A stretch of 64,000 bases of DNA from positions 31,850,141-31,914,140 of the forward strand of contig OX421500.1 in assembly GCA_949126835.1 (NCBI GenBank). Reading direction: 5' to 3'. The notes under the pieces were generated by a model. The model ran no database searches, was not told where the DNA came from, and was given only the letters and a program-made list of their open reading frames with translations. Position numbers and translations under genes: made by a program. Positions 34,665 through 46,593 of the stretch are shown in pieces. This stretch comes from Anisus vortex (Eukaryota; Mollusca; Gastropoda; Planorbidae). Position 1 is the stretch's first letter, and each line of letters starts with the position of its first letter.

Positions 34665-34935
34665 TGGGGCAAGGTGGCCGAGGCGGCAGTGCGTTCGACT
34701 GGCGATCCAAAGGTTCTGGGCTCAAATCCTGGTGCAGGCTTTTTTTTCCCAGGGACTTGGGGATGCCCCTGAGTCTACCCAGCTCTGGTGGGTATCTGAC
34801 ACTAGCTGGAGTAAAGTAAAGGCGGCTGGGCATTGTGCTGTCCACACATCCCCTCGTTTGCCGTGGCCATAGAAAATGGTGAATGCAGCTTCACCAGCCC
34901 TATGATCAGTTTGGTCCGAAGGGTACTTTACTTCC
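34665..34935 (+). mobile_element. tRNA-derived SINE, best complete copy
   Basis: About 270 bp, the reference copy for the family here. The head ggggcaaggtggccgaggcg has Leu/Ser-tRNA-like A-box spacing, followed by B-box ggttctgggctcaaatcctgg. The body has ctacccagctctggtgggta, then ctggagtaaagtaaaggcgg and ctgggcattgtgctg. The 3' part has tgaatgcagcttcaccagcc, then cagtttggtccgaagggtac and tttactt. At least ten other copies or parts lie in the window on both strands. Confidence 0.93.
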
Positions 34936-36590
34936 TTACTTAAACGGTATAAAACATAAAGCAATTAAAAACAATATAACACATCAAACAACAGTCAATT
35001 GAATCCAACATTTCATAAGCCGTTTTCAATAGATTCAGACATAACAAAAAATGCTGTACTCTAATTTTACTTAAGTAAATCATTTCAGGGATAAAATGAA
35101 AATTGAATTATTTTTTTTATCAAGCTGTTCATTTGGCAACTCAGTGACCTCTACTTTAACAAACGTTGACTCGTTAGAACTACATTGATGGGTCATCTGA
35201 AGATGGTTGTGTGTATTCTACGTCCACCAGACAGTCATCTCCCTCATTCACTCCCCTTCTTCTTCTCTTCTTTTTCTTTCCTTCGCGCATTTGTCTTCCC
35301 CTATTGGAGAAATAGAATAAAAAGAAAATGAATTTTAAAAAATGATGTGGAGGATTTGTGTCAGATGAAAGTGATTTGTTATTTCTGGGTCTAATCAAGG
35401 TTATTTCTCTTGGCCACTTGGCGAGTTCCAGCCCTCGACCCTATGCTCGATGCTTGATGCCAGGGTCTTTTCGCGACGAGGAGCACTACAAGAGTCGATA
35501 GTTGTGTGAATGGGAAGGGGGGTGACACAACACACACGTTAATTGGAACCCTGTGTGTGTGTGTGTGCAAGCGGTAGAGGTTCGATACTTAGGCAAATAT
35601 GTTTTATTGGGGATGGCGAAGGGGTGGAAGTGGAGGGTATGGGCTGCTGTACATTTTTGTATGATTCAGTGTTTGTGTGTAGACTGTGGATGTGTGTGTG
35701 TGTGCTGTGTGTGGGGATGTGCGTCTATGTTTGCCAAAGAGGGCGTCGAAATGGTGGCGGGTGTAGTTCCGCTGCCATGAATACTGAATTTAACCCCCCT
35801 GATTGAACTGTATTAAAGACGCCATATTGGTACGTGCGTATGTGTGTATGAGCATAGAAGATAATGGATTTGTCCTTGTACAAACAAATCTTGGTTTAAA
35901 GGGAAAATAGTGTTGTGTGGGGTTGTGTGTGGTTCTGTGGGGTTGTGTGGGGTTGTGTGGGGCTGTGTGTGGTTTTGTGTAGTTAGAAACTGCTACAAAA
36001 TAGTAAACCAACAAACCCGTACAAAAATAATTTATTTTCTATAAAACTCAGCAGAATATTTAAAAAAAAACTCCATATCGTCAGGGTCATTTGTCAGTCG
36101 CCTAAGTCATTTTTTCATGTTTTGAGAAAACTAAAAAACACAATAACATCTGTATTTACTCTGTTATATAAGTTTGATACATTTTGTAAAAAAAAACTAA
36201 CTTTTTTCTGATTGGTTTAAGACTTTAAGATATAGGCAATTTGCCATGTAATAGAAGACTATGTAAAGTTTACATTTTAACTCTTGACCCAAAACCCCCC
36301 CCCAAAATGACTAAAGCGATTGTGAAATGACTGTGACGATATTGTCATTGCAATAGACACTTGGTTGTTAACTTGGAGGATAACATTCAACAAAGGGAGA
36401 CAAGAAGATGAAACAACCCAAAGATTTGGATGAAATGACATTTTGTTACTTTCAATTCTCAGACATTTTAGACGGATGTTTTTGTTTTTTTAATGACACT
36501 ATTGTTTGTTTCACTAACATAATGCTGAAAATGTAGAGAAACAGATAGTTTTATAAACATGGAGAGAGAGAGAGAGAGAATGTGAGTAGC
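34936..36590. other. Gene-free intronic stretch with GT-rich minisatellite
   Basis: GT runs near 35552-35570 and 35690-35705, and a 10-11 bp ggggttgtgt repeat at about 35912-35985. No gene is supported. Confidence 0.55.
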
Positions 36591-36591
36591 A

Positions 36592-36760
36592 TTCAGGCAT
36601 GGAATGGGTTGCCTGAACATATCAGGAAAACCAGTAACTTAACATCATTTAAAAGATAAATAAGATTGCATGACTAGACTCGGACCACGGATGAGCGTAG
36701 GACGTAATAATCTTCTTTATAGAAGGGGCGTCTGTAATGTATAAGATAAGATAAGTGAGT
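36592..36760 (+). mobile_element. LINE 3' end with TAAGA tail
   Basis: One frame reads WNGLPEHIRKTSNLTSFKR and a stop, a C terminus typical of non-LTR polyproteins. It is followed by about 100 bp of 3' UTR and an ataagataagataag tail. It is heavily 5' truncated. Shorter relatives occur at 5880, 29130, 33570 and 46594. Confidence 0.78.
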
Positions 36761-36802
36761 AGCTGAGAAGTGTGTAAGGAAAACTTGCAGTATATTATGA
36801 GA

Positions 36803-36990
36803 AAGGCAGAGGCTTAGCTAATGGGGGGGGGGGGGTAGGCCTACATATGTCCCCCGACGCTAATGTGAAGGGGTGCCAAATTGAGGCTTAAATCGATGTA
36901 TTGAAGTAAAACGAGTAGGAGGTGGTGGGGCGAGGGCGCCAATTTTTATAGTTCGTCTCCCAGGTTCAAAATATCCTAGCTACGCCTTTG
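36803..36990. mobile_element. Possible MITE
   Basis: Left aggcttagctaatgggg and right atcctagctacgcct are loosely inverted (AGGCGTAGCTAGGAT). No target duplication is visible, and a G homopolymer interrupts the left end. Confidence 0.3.
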
Positions 36991-37189
36991 GGTGGAGGGG
37001 CGTACATCCAGACTTCAACAACCTATCCAGATACTTGCCAGCTTCACGCAACCCCCCCCCCCCCCACACACACACACACTACTCAACACAACTGTAACTC
37101 ATCATGGACACTGAATGAAAGATTGAATGCACGAATGATTGAATGCACGAATGATTGTATGGATGATTGATTGATACCGAGATGTTTTT

Positions 37190-37360
37190 GAAGTATGACG
37201 AGAGATCGGTCACATGACCCCTTATAGTGCAAACACACATGGGAGCTAATCAGGGTCGCCATTTACTCCCCTTGATTGCTCGTATTCTTCCCGGCTACGG
37301 CAGAGTTGTCACCCCTGTTGACCCCGTTATAAACACACACACGCGCACAAACACATACAC
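37190..37360. other. Complex non-repeat block in intron 2
   Basis: Non-repetitive within the window and more balanced in base composition than its surroundings. It contains GGTCACATGACC, an E-box with flanks like those bound by MiT/USF factors. It is a possible regulatory block, inferred only. Confidence 0.25.
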
Positions 37361-37879
37361 ACTTTAGGGAGCTTACTTTAAAAACCTTAATATTAATACC
37401 CGTTTGTTATAATTTCATTTGAAATGCCTAAACTAATTAAATTCCTCTTTAAAGTTGATTTTTTTTAATGTGAATATTTATCGATTTATCATAAGAATAT
37501 CAAGTATTAAATTTATTATTAATTTACATAACCTATTAACATAATTTACAAAAATAAGATTCTTTAAGTTTTTTTATTTATTCATTTTTTTAATCAATTT
37601 AAAAGCTATTAATTTAAGCTTTCTCTAAATCGCAAGTAAAAACAACACGAATAACAGACAAGCAAGATTGTAATTAATATTCATGTTTTTTAAATTACTG
37701 TAATTATATGGGGAAAACATTTTGTTGAGTTTGCTAGTGTGTCTGTCATTCTGATGGTCTCTCAATGTCCACTACAAGGTTTTTGGGGATCATAATTGAT
37801 GACCAAACATAATATCTCTCTTTTGTGTTTAGTTTTTTTCATATTTGGAAAAAAAAATAAAATTGAAGAACATCGTCAA

Positions 37880-38218
37880 TAGGCAGTCGAGTCAGAAAGT
37901 TTAGAAATAATCTGGGCATAATGTGTGGGCGTAATCTGTGGGCATCATTCAACTGAGGCGAACAAGCTCTACTGTTACTTTCAAACAGAACTTAAAAACT
38001 CATTGTTTCAATATTTACCTTAGATAACATTTAACATGCTTTAGAAACTTACTGTCTTATTTATGGGTTGGGTCGGTTAATACTACATTTATTTGTGTTT
38101 TGTCTTTTTTAATCATCAATTTAGCTCTGTCACTTGGCCTAGGGTAATATTCGTATTCTTAGTTGTATGTTAAACGCGCTCTGAGCTTACATTATGTTTG
38201 TTGGCAGCGCTATACAAA

Positions 38219-38254
<36 letters not shown>
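37880..38254 (+). mobile_element. 5'-truncated LINE 3' end with (ATT)n tail
   Basis: A degraded coding end (tttcaaacagaacttaaaaactcattgttt, compare FK.ELKNSLF of CR1/L2-type LINEs) is followed by a 3' UTR ending ggcagcgctatacaaat and then (att)n at 38219-38254. The same GCGCTATA-type end occurs on the minus strand near 60765. Confidence 0.7.
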
Positions 38255-38511
38255 CACCAAGGATTGGTTTTCGAAGGGGCTATTCGGACTCGACAGACAT
38301 AGTAATCGATAACGAAATGAATGAAACCATTGGTTTCCTGGAAGCAGGATACACCATAATCTACAGAGCTTCTTTAATAAAAAATGATTTTTCTGGATTT
38401 CTCTAATATAACGGTACAAATGTATATGTGCCTTCTTCGAGAATATTATGCCAGGTTCAGTTCTAACTCTGATTCAAGATGCAGATAGGGTAGGGGGGAT
38501 GGAGAATTATA

Positions 38512-38766
38512 CAGGGCCGTATTTAGGATTGTGGGGGCCCTGTTTACACAGGCCCAATTTATGTGGGGGGTTCCTACGTGGAATCGACACTGCCAGCGTC
38601 CATTAACAATCAAATGTTATTTATCATTAACAGTATTTGTTCATTGTGCGCTTCTACAGCAGCACTATTCTATTTGCTGAAAGAAAAGACAAAAACATTT
38701 TTTTTGGGATGTGTAGGGGCCCCTGTTCCATAGGAACGCATGGAACATGCCTAAATACTCCACTAG
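38512..38766. mobile_element. hAT-like MITE candidate
   Basis: Left cagggccgtatttagg and right cctaaatactccactag are imperfect inverted repeats. An inner ggggccctg/gggcccctg pair is also inverted. No matching 8-bp target duplication was found. Confidence 0.5.
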
Positions 38767-38924
38767 GAGCATAATATACTATATTATTATTATGTTTGCA
38801 CACCTTTTTTTTGTTTTCATGCGGGACGAAACGCGCAACACAACTTTCTACTGGTCTCTTCAAAGACCTTAGCGCTTCAATATCAGAGTTTACATTCAGT
38901 TTTGCTAGTAAGTTTGTAAAGTAA

Positions 38925-39132
38925 CCGTTGGATCAAATTGATCATAGGGCTGGTGAAGCAGCGTTTACCAGTTTAAGTGGATGTGTGGACAGCACAATGC
39001 TCCCTACTGTACCCCTATTAAAGTCAGATACCCAACAGAGTCCCTGGAAAAAAATCCTAGCCTTCACCAGGATTTAAACCCAGGACCTTCGGAAACCTAG
39101 CCGAACGCGCTGCTGCTCGGCCACCCTGCCAC
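38925..39132 (-). mobile_element. tRNA-derived SINE, reverse strand
   Basis: Plus strand shows the tail ggctggtgaagcagcgtttaccag, the body gtgtggacagcacaatgc and agatacccaacagag, the B-box side aggatttaaacccaggacctt, and the head gaacgcgctgctgctcggcc. It has a small internal deletion. Confidence 0.88.
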
Positions 39133-40238
39133 ATCCAGTTTTCTTAAGGGGTAAATAATTCCAGATTTTTAGTACAATAGGAGTTGTAGCCCGGTGTCCA
39201 TGCTTAAAAAAACAACAACAATGATTCCGTTGAATAGGTTCACCGTTTCACTGCTTAATCCTTAGAACTGAGTTCTCATTCCACCCTAAGGGCAGACTCA
39301 GTACCAATCTCTTAATAAGCCCAGTGGTGCCCAGGCGATAGTGACCCAGGGGATTAGAGGGGAGTAGAGGGGAGTGCGGTAGATGTAAAAGAATATATTT
39401 TATTAGTTCATCAGAACAGTAGCAAGCCGTTTCTCGACAGCCCCCGTGTTTTTTTTTTTTTTAGAACGGTTAAAACCCACATCCCAATTTTTTATGTTTC
39501 AAATTTTCTAGTAGACCAGCTCTATGAAACTAGAACAGGACGAATCGTGTGGTCAGACTAAGTGGTCGAAAACATTTCACAACCACACAAGTGAGTCCTT
39601 AGAATTAAAAAGAGAGAGAGAGAGAGGAGACAAAGACAGATAGAAAATATTGGAGAGAGGAGTTGGAAAGAGTTGAAAATATTAAAGTGGAACTCCGTAT
39701 GGAAACATATTTCTTCCACACAAACAGAACGGACTGGAGAGTCACCAAGCGCATACTTCAGAACTCTGTGCCAATGAAAGAGCTTTTTATCCCCCCAACG
39801 GTGGCGCCCCTTATTCCCCTCTCCCCCTCCCTCCCATCACCCCCTCAACAACAACTCCGCTCTTCAAGTAGCTCTCCCCCAATCTAACCCCTCCCCTCCC
39901 CAGATCCACTCGACAATTTGTGTTAGATATAAGATGAAGTCGTAAAGAGGAGAAAGGAACATAAAAAAAATAATTCTGAAATATTGGCCTGGGCGAAGTC
40001 AGTGAGGCGAATGAATGGGGGTCTAGTCAATAGATCTGCAGGAGGGCGTTAGGAGTGAGGGTTTTTTATCTGAGGGCGCCCAAATGGTTGTCATGCTCCT
40101 GGATCTACCATCTTCAATAAGTGTAAACGGGCGGGTGGTAAAGGTGGAGAGGGTAGAGTGAATGAGGACAAGAACAATCGGGAGACATACTTTCTAACAT
40201 GACGGGAAAAAAATTTTAACGAAAGCATGTCAACTTTC
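39133..40238. other. Gene-free intronic stretch
   Basis: No gene recognised. A C-rich tract lies at 39790-39900. Confidence 0.5.
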
Positions 40239-40239
40239 G

Positions 40240-40458
40240 ACATAATGATCTTGGCATGGACTGTTAACTCTTACTGTATGATCTTGGCATTGGCTGTTAA
40301 CTCTTACTGTATGATCTTGGCATGGACTGTTAACTCTAACTGTATGATCTTTGCATTGGCTGTTAACTCTTACTGTATGATCTTTGCATTGGCTGTTAAC
40401 TCTTACTGTATGATCTTTGCATTGGCTGTTAACTTTTATTGTATGATCTTTGCATTCA
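40240..40458. repeat. 33-bp minisatellite, 6-7 units
   Basis: Units of atgatcttggcatggactgt followed by taactcttactgt repeat every 33 bp, with ttgg changing to tttg along the array. The period is divisible by three, so an open frame runs through, but it is not a gene. Confidence 0.92.
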
Positions 40459-40942
40459 TTGAGTAGATAGAGTTATGGTTAAGGTAGCATTATGGGTTGG
40501 CGTTGTACATCTTTAGCCATAGTATGTCCGGTACACATCTTGTTAAAGTCAAAGTAAATATTTTAAACGAAAATTTCTTTTGATTCCGAGTCATGGGTAA
40601 ACACTGTCTCGAATAATACAAGATTAAATAGGCATCGCACTGTCTACGCGATCTTTCTCGTACCGTTTCTTACTGTCAAGACTTGTAAATGTGCTCATAA
40701 AGAAACAAATTATTCTAGGTGAACATAGAAAATATAACAATATAATATATAAGTATATACTTTTTAAAACTGTAAAATAAAATATATTGTCACGTGATGC
40801 TCAAAGCAAATATACGTCTGAAAAGACTAACAGACTAAACCAGAATAGTATAATGAACTAACGAAGCGTTTGGCAAACACAAAATAAAACATTGCAGTAA
40901 AAACATAACAGAATAAGTTACAATCATAAATACATATGGGGG

Positions 40943-41195
40943 TTCCGGTGGCCGATGGGAGGGCGTTCAGCTGGCATAATAAACGGTTCGAATCCCGGTG
41001 AAGGCTATGGATTTGTTCTTGGCTCTGGAGGGTGTCCCTGCTCTGATGGGTAACTGACTGTAGTTGGGGTAAAGTAAATGCGGCTGGGCATTTGTGCTGG
41101 CCACACAATCCCCTAGTATGCCGTTGCCACAGAAACTGGTGAACGCTACTTCACTGGCCTCTATGGATATATTTGGTCCGACGGGATACATTATT
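40943..41195 (+). mobile_element. tRNA-derived SINE, full length
   Basis: Head ggttccggtggccgatggga with B-box ggttcgaatcccgg. Body tgctctgatgggtaactgac, then gtagttggggtaaagtaaat and tgtgctggccacac. Tail actggtgaacgctacttcac ending ggtccgacgggata. Confidence 0.9.
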
Positions 41196-41301
41196 GTACT
41201 TTTCTAACTACACTTGGAAAGAAAACCACCTAGACTAAATATACATACACAGGACAAGATCATTAACAACTGCAAATGCAATAATCACAAGCATGTGTAT
41301 A

Positions 41302-41334
<33 letters not shown>

Positions 41335-41359
41335 CATGTGTAGACCTTTATAGTAGAGT

Positions 41360-43124
41360 CAGTGGCGTAGCCAGGTTTTGACGTTAGGGGAGCGATATTT
41401 GGGGAAAAAGGCCCCACTTTTAGCAACGTTTCCAGATTAATAGAATAACTAAGAATTCGTACGTATCAAGTGTTATAAGAAAATTCTGTGCCTCAGGATA
41501 CACACTGTATAATAGTGCAGTTTTTATTTAACCATTCTCGATTCTTTTTCTAGCAGCTAATAGTGATGGGAATTTCTGCAAAATTGATTGCATCTACTGC
41601 TCATGTTCGGGATGAACATCTAGTATCGAAAAGTATTTATAGAATCAACGGGAATGTTCTATAGCGGGGGTCGGCAACTTAAGGCACGCTTGTTAGTCTT
41701 GGGACGCAGAACGATTTTCAGTGGCACGAGAAAGACCTCCAAGAATATTGTTTAATGCAAACAACGTATGTCAGCATAATTAGTGAATGCTGCATGGCGA
41801 ACTACATGGGAATCACACTGAACGTCGACGGTTTTAGTTCAGGAATGTTTGTATGCTAAGCTCCCATCATTGGACTTGCAATCTGTGATAGAATCTATTG
41901 TTAAGATAGTCAATTGTATAGTTTTTCAAGTCTCTTCTAGAAGAAAGTCATATGGAGTATTTGTAAAGTCTTGGATAGATTCTTTTCTTGTCTGGAAGCA
42001 ATTAAGATGTATCTTAATGGAGAAAAAAATTCCTCTTATTGAAAGAGGAGAACTGACTGTTGAAGCCAATGTTTCTGTATGACTTGTTTCAGTGAGTTAT
42101 ACTTCCATTTACAAGCCTGGGTCCAAAAGCAATTATTGAAGTGTTGGGCAACTGGAATGGATTTGCATTGAAACTGGACATATCTTTCCGTGAAATCAAT
42201 TTCAAAACATTTAACTCTTTCCCTAATTTAAGACAAATTAAGATAGATAAGCATTTTCAGAAGTACACTAGTTATATTAAAACAATGAAGTCGTTTGGTA
42301 TCACTAGCATCAACTTTGGAGAATTTAATTGAAGGGAGATAATTAACCTCTTATCTTTATATTAATATTTCTAATATGTTTCTTTTATGTTTCCATTAAA
42401 AAAAATTAAAGGCTTACAATTTATAACTCTAAAATGATCAAATTACACAAGATAGTTAAAAATTATATAAATATTTTATGGCTAAAGAATGTACATTTTA
42501 AAACATTAAAGTAACTACCCAATTTGTATAATTATTACGTATCTCTTCCTATTAATTGTAATCTGGCAAATTAGACAAACGTTCGAATTAAAATAATATG
42601 TGAGAGTAAATCTCAATTATTTCGAGATAAAACATGAAATACTTTATATCAATTACTAGAATAATTTCATGACAACTATATCTAGATATAAATTCAAATG
42701 TTGATAACTATTAATGTGTAAGTTGAGTAATGAAATTGTGTATTAGCTATGAATGGATTTTTTTTAGAAAAAGCTGATAATAATAAACAGGCTAATATTT
42801 TATTAAATATGAAACGCTTTAATGATTTTCTCTATTACGCTCCTTTTCTTTTGGTCTTGGTCTTGCTACGTACTAAATAAATTGTCTTATAAAAATAATA
42901 TAGTTGATCAGTTTGACTTTCGCGCTGTTGGCACGCTGAATGATTCAAAATGCTGGTAATAAATGAAATTGTTGAAATGCAATTTAAAGAAAAAAATTAG
43001 AAAGAGTATAAATTGTGCTTCGTGGCTTGTCAAAATTATTAATTAAATAATTTTTTTTCCCGAAAAGGCCTTTTTTTTTTCGAAAATGGTCGTAGGGTGT
43101 GCTCCCCCCCTGGCTACGCTACTG
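41360..43124 (+). mobile_element. hAT element with 8-bp target duplication (copy C)
   Basis: The terminal inverted repeats CAGTGGCGTAGCCAGG (41360-41375) and CCTGGCTACGCTACTG (43109-43124) differ at one base. The flanks AGTAGAGT at 41352-41359 and 43125-43132 are a perfect 8-bp target duplication, the hAT signature. Inside are broken transposase frames. Near 41880-41930 one reads VIESIVKIVNCIV, like the region before the HTxVRWL motif in ZBED5/SCAND3-type hAT transposases. The non-coding 42330-42580 part is homologous to copy A (8450-8690) and, reversed, to copy B (about 60000-60350). A hAT-like start ggggtcggcaacttaaggc at 41665 suggests one hAT lies inside another. Confidence 0.9.
41849..42332 (+). 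pseudogene. hAT transposase relic
   Basis: Two short frames (41849-42082 and 42141-42332) in the same direction with a gap between them. The first carries ESIVKIVNCIV. The second aligns at DNA level with 61421-61500 of copy B on the reverse strand, adjoining a FNELNLHLQG-like motif typical of this transposase group. Stops and the missing HTxVRWL block make it non-functional. Confidence 0.65.
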
Positions 43125-43599
43125 AGTAGAGTTGGTACTCCCAGCTTCAGCAAATTATCCACAAATGTCAAGCGGTTAATACAAGTCTCCCATGGCTGGT
43201 CTTATAGTCTCAGTGCCGTAAGAGATGTGGCATTTAGTGACATTTTCGCCCCTTCCGTTGCCGTCAGCCTGTTGAGGACTTGCAACTTTTCGAAATGGCC
43301 CGGATGTGGAGGCAAAAGAAAAGAGTTGTATTTTTTAAAAAAACAAGTTGTCTTTCCTTGGGATGCTTCTGTAATAAGCTTGCTCTTATAATCTCGGCTG
43401 TATTCGAACATCCGGGAAGCTATTTATCTGAAAGAACTATTTCTTCCTGGTGAGAAAGAACATGTCTGAGTCTATCCCCGGCTTTGATAGTTACATGGTT
43501 GTGGTTGTGTAAATTAGGGGGAAAAAAAGCTTTGTGCTGGCCACACAATCTCTTTTCTATGTCGTAGTAAATGAAACTGTGGTAAACTCTTGCTTCAGA

Positions 43600-43735
43600 C
43601 AGCAATTTAGAGCTGGCTAAACTTAAGGACACCCTCCAGACCCGAAAACCAATCCTAGCCTTAACCAAGGATATCCGACCCAGGACCTTTGGTACGCCAG
43701 CTGAACGCGCTGCCGCCTGCCCACCGTGCTTCTAC
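43600..43735 (-). mobile_element. SINE fragment, reverse strand
   Basis: gagctggctaaacttaagga, then ccagacccgaaaaccaatcc and the head-side gctgaacgcgctgccgcctg. It follows a short + strand SINE piece at 43530-43600, suggesting a rearranged or double insertion. Confidence 0.7.
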
Positions 43736-43827
43736 ACAAAGTGACCTACTTATTATCCAATGAAGCAACAAACTAATGTCACCTGTTTACTAAATACGTA
43801 TTAGTTATTCCTGAATTTATCGGAACC

Positions 43828-43998
43828 GGGTGTCCCTGGGTCTATCCAGCACTGATGGGTACCTGACATTACTTAGGGTAAAGTAAAGGCGGCTGGACAT
43901 TGTGTTAGCCACACAATCCCCGAGTATGCCATGGCCACAGAAAATTATGAACGCTCCTTCACCGGTCCTAATTTGGTCCGAAGTGTACTCAACTTACT
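43828..43998 (+). mobile_element. 5'-truncated SINE
   Basis: gggtgtccctgggtctatcc, ttagggtaaagtaaaggcgg, tgttagccacacaatccc and the tail caccggtcctaatttggtcc. The tRNA head is absent. Confidence 0.85.
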
Positions 43999-43999
43999 T

Positions 44000-44847
44000 A
44001 CCGGAACTTGAAAACCAAAGCTAAAAATAATCAAAACGATTTATGTTTTGTAGTTCTATAAACATGTAACTCATTCCCGCCTATCCCATTCCATGCCGTT
44101 ATATAAATGTATAATGCCATCAATATTAAATCACGTTGAAAGATAAGAAAGATTAACGAGAGGCAACAAACTATAACAACTTAACACACAATAAAAAGTT
44201 TTTTTCGAACGAAATTCGGCGTAGGGTTACACTAAATAAAGAAAAGGTTTTTCTACGCCCCTAAACGCCCCAGGTACCATGTCCACGCATTCATCCAGAA
44301 TCCATCTTGAATTCGCTCCCATGTGCTTGGCAACAAGATACCTCGGAATGTAGGATACACTAACAAAAAATGTTAACTTGTTTTCAAAATGGTGAACAGA
44401 ATTGTTGTGAGAATTTCCATATTAAAAACTCCACCTAAAGAACAAAGCTTTTCCTATAAAAACTATATTAGCATTTTTTTCTATGCAGTATCCTTCCATA
44501 GTTTGCTCCTTTTGGAACCCCCAAAAAGAAAAAGAAAGTTAATGATATAAAGTGATTAATAAATAAGGGGGAATAAATCAGTTAAGTTCGTTCAATTAAG
44601 GATTTATAAATGCGTAATTATAAAGTGTTATGAAAACAAAAGGGTTTCAAGGGTTTTGTGGTTAAGAGAAAGGTGCTAAAAGTGATAAGAATGCGTTGTC
44701 GCCGATTTAACGTCCATGTGTCGCGTTTAGGCTAGATAGGATGATGGGAAGTGTGTCAATAAGCCTTCCAAAGATCTGGTCACCCGCTAGTCAGACTTAA
44801 GCGGCTAATTTTGCGAAGTTATGATGCATTTTTTTTTGGTGGGGGGG
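44000..44847. other. Gene-free intronic stretch
   Basis: No gene or element end recognised. A G run lies near 44840-44852 at the SINE boundary. Confidence 0.5.
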
Positions 44848-45098
44848 GGGGGGCGCGGTAGAATGCATTTGACTGGCGTACCGAAAGTTCTGGGTTCGAA
44901 TCCTGGTGCAGGCTAGGATTTTTATTTCCCGGGACTTGAGGGTGTCCCTGAGTCTACCCAACTCTGATGTGTACCTGACATTAGTTGGGGTAAAGTAAAG
45001 GCGGCTGGGCACTGTGCTGGCCACACATCCCTTAGTATGCCGTGGCCACAGAAACTGATGAATGCTGCTTCACCAACCTTATGATCAGCCTACTTTTA
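44848..45098 (+). mobile_element. tRNA-derived SINE, near full length
   Basis: The head's first bases are replaced by a poly-G run. B-box ggttcgaatcctggtgcagg, body ctacccaactctgatgtgta and gttggggtaaagtaaaggcg, tail gatgaatgctgcttcaccaa. Confidence 0.88.
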
Positions 45099-45565
45099 AA
45101 TGTATACCAATGTACTTTCATATATAAATACCAATAGACCTTACGACTGCCCACTCGGCGTGTCCGTCTAGCAATCTGACTTCCATCTCCTCCCATCCAC
45201 ACTGGCTCTTCAGGAAGAAATTTATCAGGATGATAAATGGAGAGAAAGAAAAATAAAATGCGCGTTGAAATGTGACGTCTGGAACTCTCGTGACCTGATT
45301 GTGGACACGACCACCTGCTGTCTGGGACAATCACTCGACACCGCCCTCGTAATTTACTTGGAAGGCCAAAGGTGTTTCCTCTCTGGGGGTTAATTTTGAA
45401 ATAAGATTAAAATTTATAAGGTGGCCCATCGAGGCTAGTAAGGGTTTCTCCGCCTGCAGCCTCTGTTCAGACATTAGGTCAACCGTAATTTCTGTTCGCG
45501 TTGTGAAAGTCCTTGGCCTCAATTATTATCTCCGGAAGAAACAAATTGATGAAAGTAAGGTATAT

Positions 45566-46561
45566 TCTCAATGGCATCCTTCCGTCTCGCGAGACGATGG
45601 TGCATCACCGTGATTCGAGGTTGCACTTCCTCGTGTGGCTGAGCAGGCCTATCCTTGAATGACAGTCTTTTTTACAGCCTTTGCACACGTGTTCTGTGGG
45701 TCCTATTTTTTCCGCTTTTCTTTTAGCCCTTTTATTTATGCTCTCCTCCATTCTATTTTCCTCTGCCGTTTTAACCCCTTTCCTGACAGCAGTGCGCCAG
45801 GTGGACCGATCCTCTGCCTTCTCCTCCCAGTCACTTGTACTTATTCTGGCTGCTCTCATGTCTCTCATACAGACATCTTTATAGCGGAGGCGTGGGCGAC
45901 CTGTCTTTCTCTTCTCAGATGCCAATTCTCCATATAGGAGGTCCTTTGGGATTCTGCCTGGACTCATTCTTCTTACATGTCCTAGCCATCTTAGGCGCCT
46001 TTCACTGAGGACTGCGAACATGCTTTGGGCGCTGGCGCGCGTCAGTACCTCACTGTTAGGGGCTTTGTCCTGCCATTTAATGCCAAGGACGCGACGCAGA
46101 CACCTCAGGTGGAAGCTATTTAGCTTGCGCTCATGGGACGCATAGGTTGTCCATGATTCGCTACCATAAAGCAGCGTGCTGATGACGCAGGCCTGGTAGA
46201 CACATAGTTTGGTCCTTTCTGTCAGCCTGGTGTTTTCCCAAACCCGTTTACCAAGTATAGCCATTGTGGCAGCTGCCTGGCCGATTCTGCTATTTAGTTC
46301 ATCCTCTATGGACAATGAGCTGGAAATCTTGGACCCCAAGTAGGTGAAACAGTCCACAACTTCCAGGTTTTCGTTTTCTATAGTAATGATAGGAACGGAG
46401 CATGTGTCTTGGGCCATGATATTTGTCTTCTTTATGCTCACCTGCAGGCCGAATTCTTTGCAGGCGTTGGCGAAGCTTGACACAAGCTGTTGTAGGCCTG
46501 TTTCTGTGTGTGATATCAGGGCCGCATCGTCAGCAAAAAGTAGCTCGCGAATTAGGACCTC
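45566..46561 (-). pseudogene. RTE-like LINE, 3' half of ORF2
   Basis: The minus strand is open from about 46561 to 45605. It includes the catalytic block RELLFADDAALISHTETG, then KKTNIMAQD, FTYLGSKI, ISTLLYGSESWTTY and RRLRWLGHVRRM. The C terminus has a cysteine/histidine cluster CKGCKKDCHSRIGLLSH. These are the reverse transcriptase palm end and the C-terminal domain of RTE-like non-LTR retrotransposons. The N-terminal endonuclease and most of the reverse transcriptase are missing (5' truncation). No stop occurs in the remaining 300-odd codons, so the copy is fairly young. The 3' terminus includes a 14-nt perfect palindrome CGTCTCGCGAGACG at 45583-45596. Confidence 0.92.
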
Positions 46562-46593
46562 TTTCCTGCATTTCTATTAGTGCTTTAAATTAT

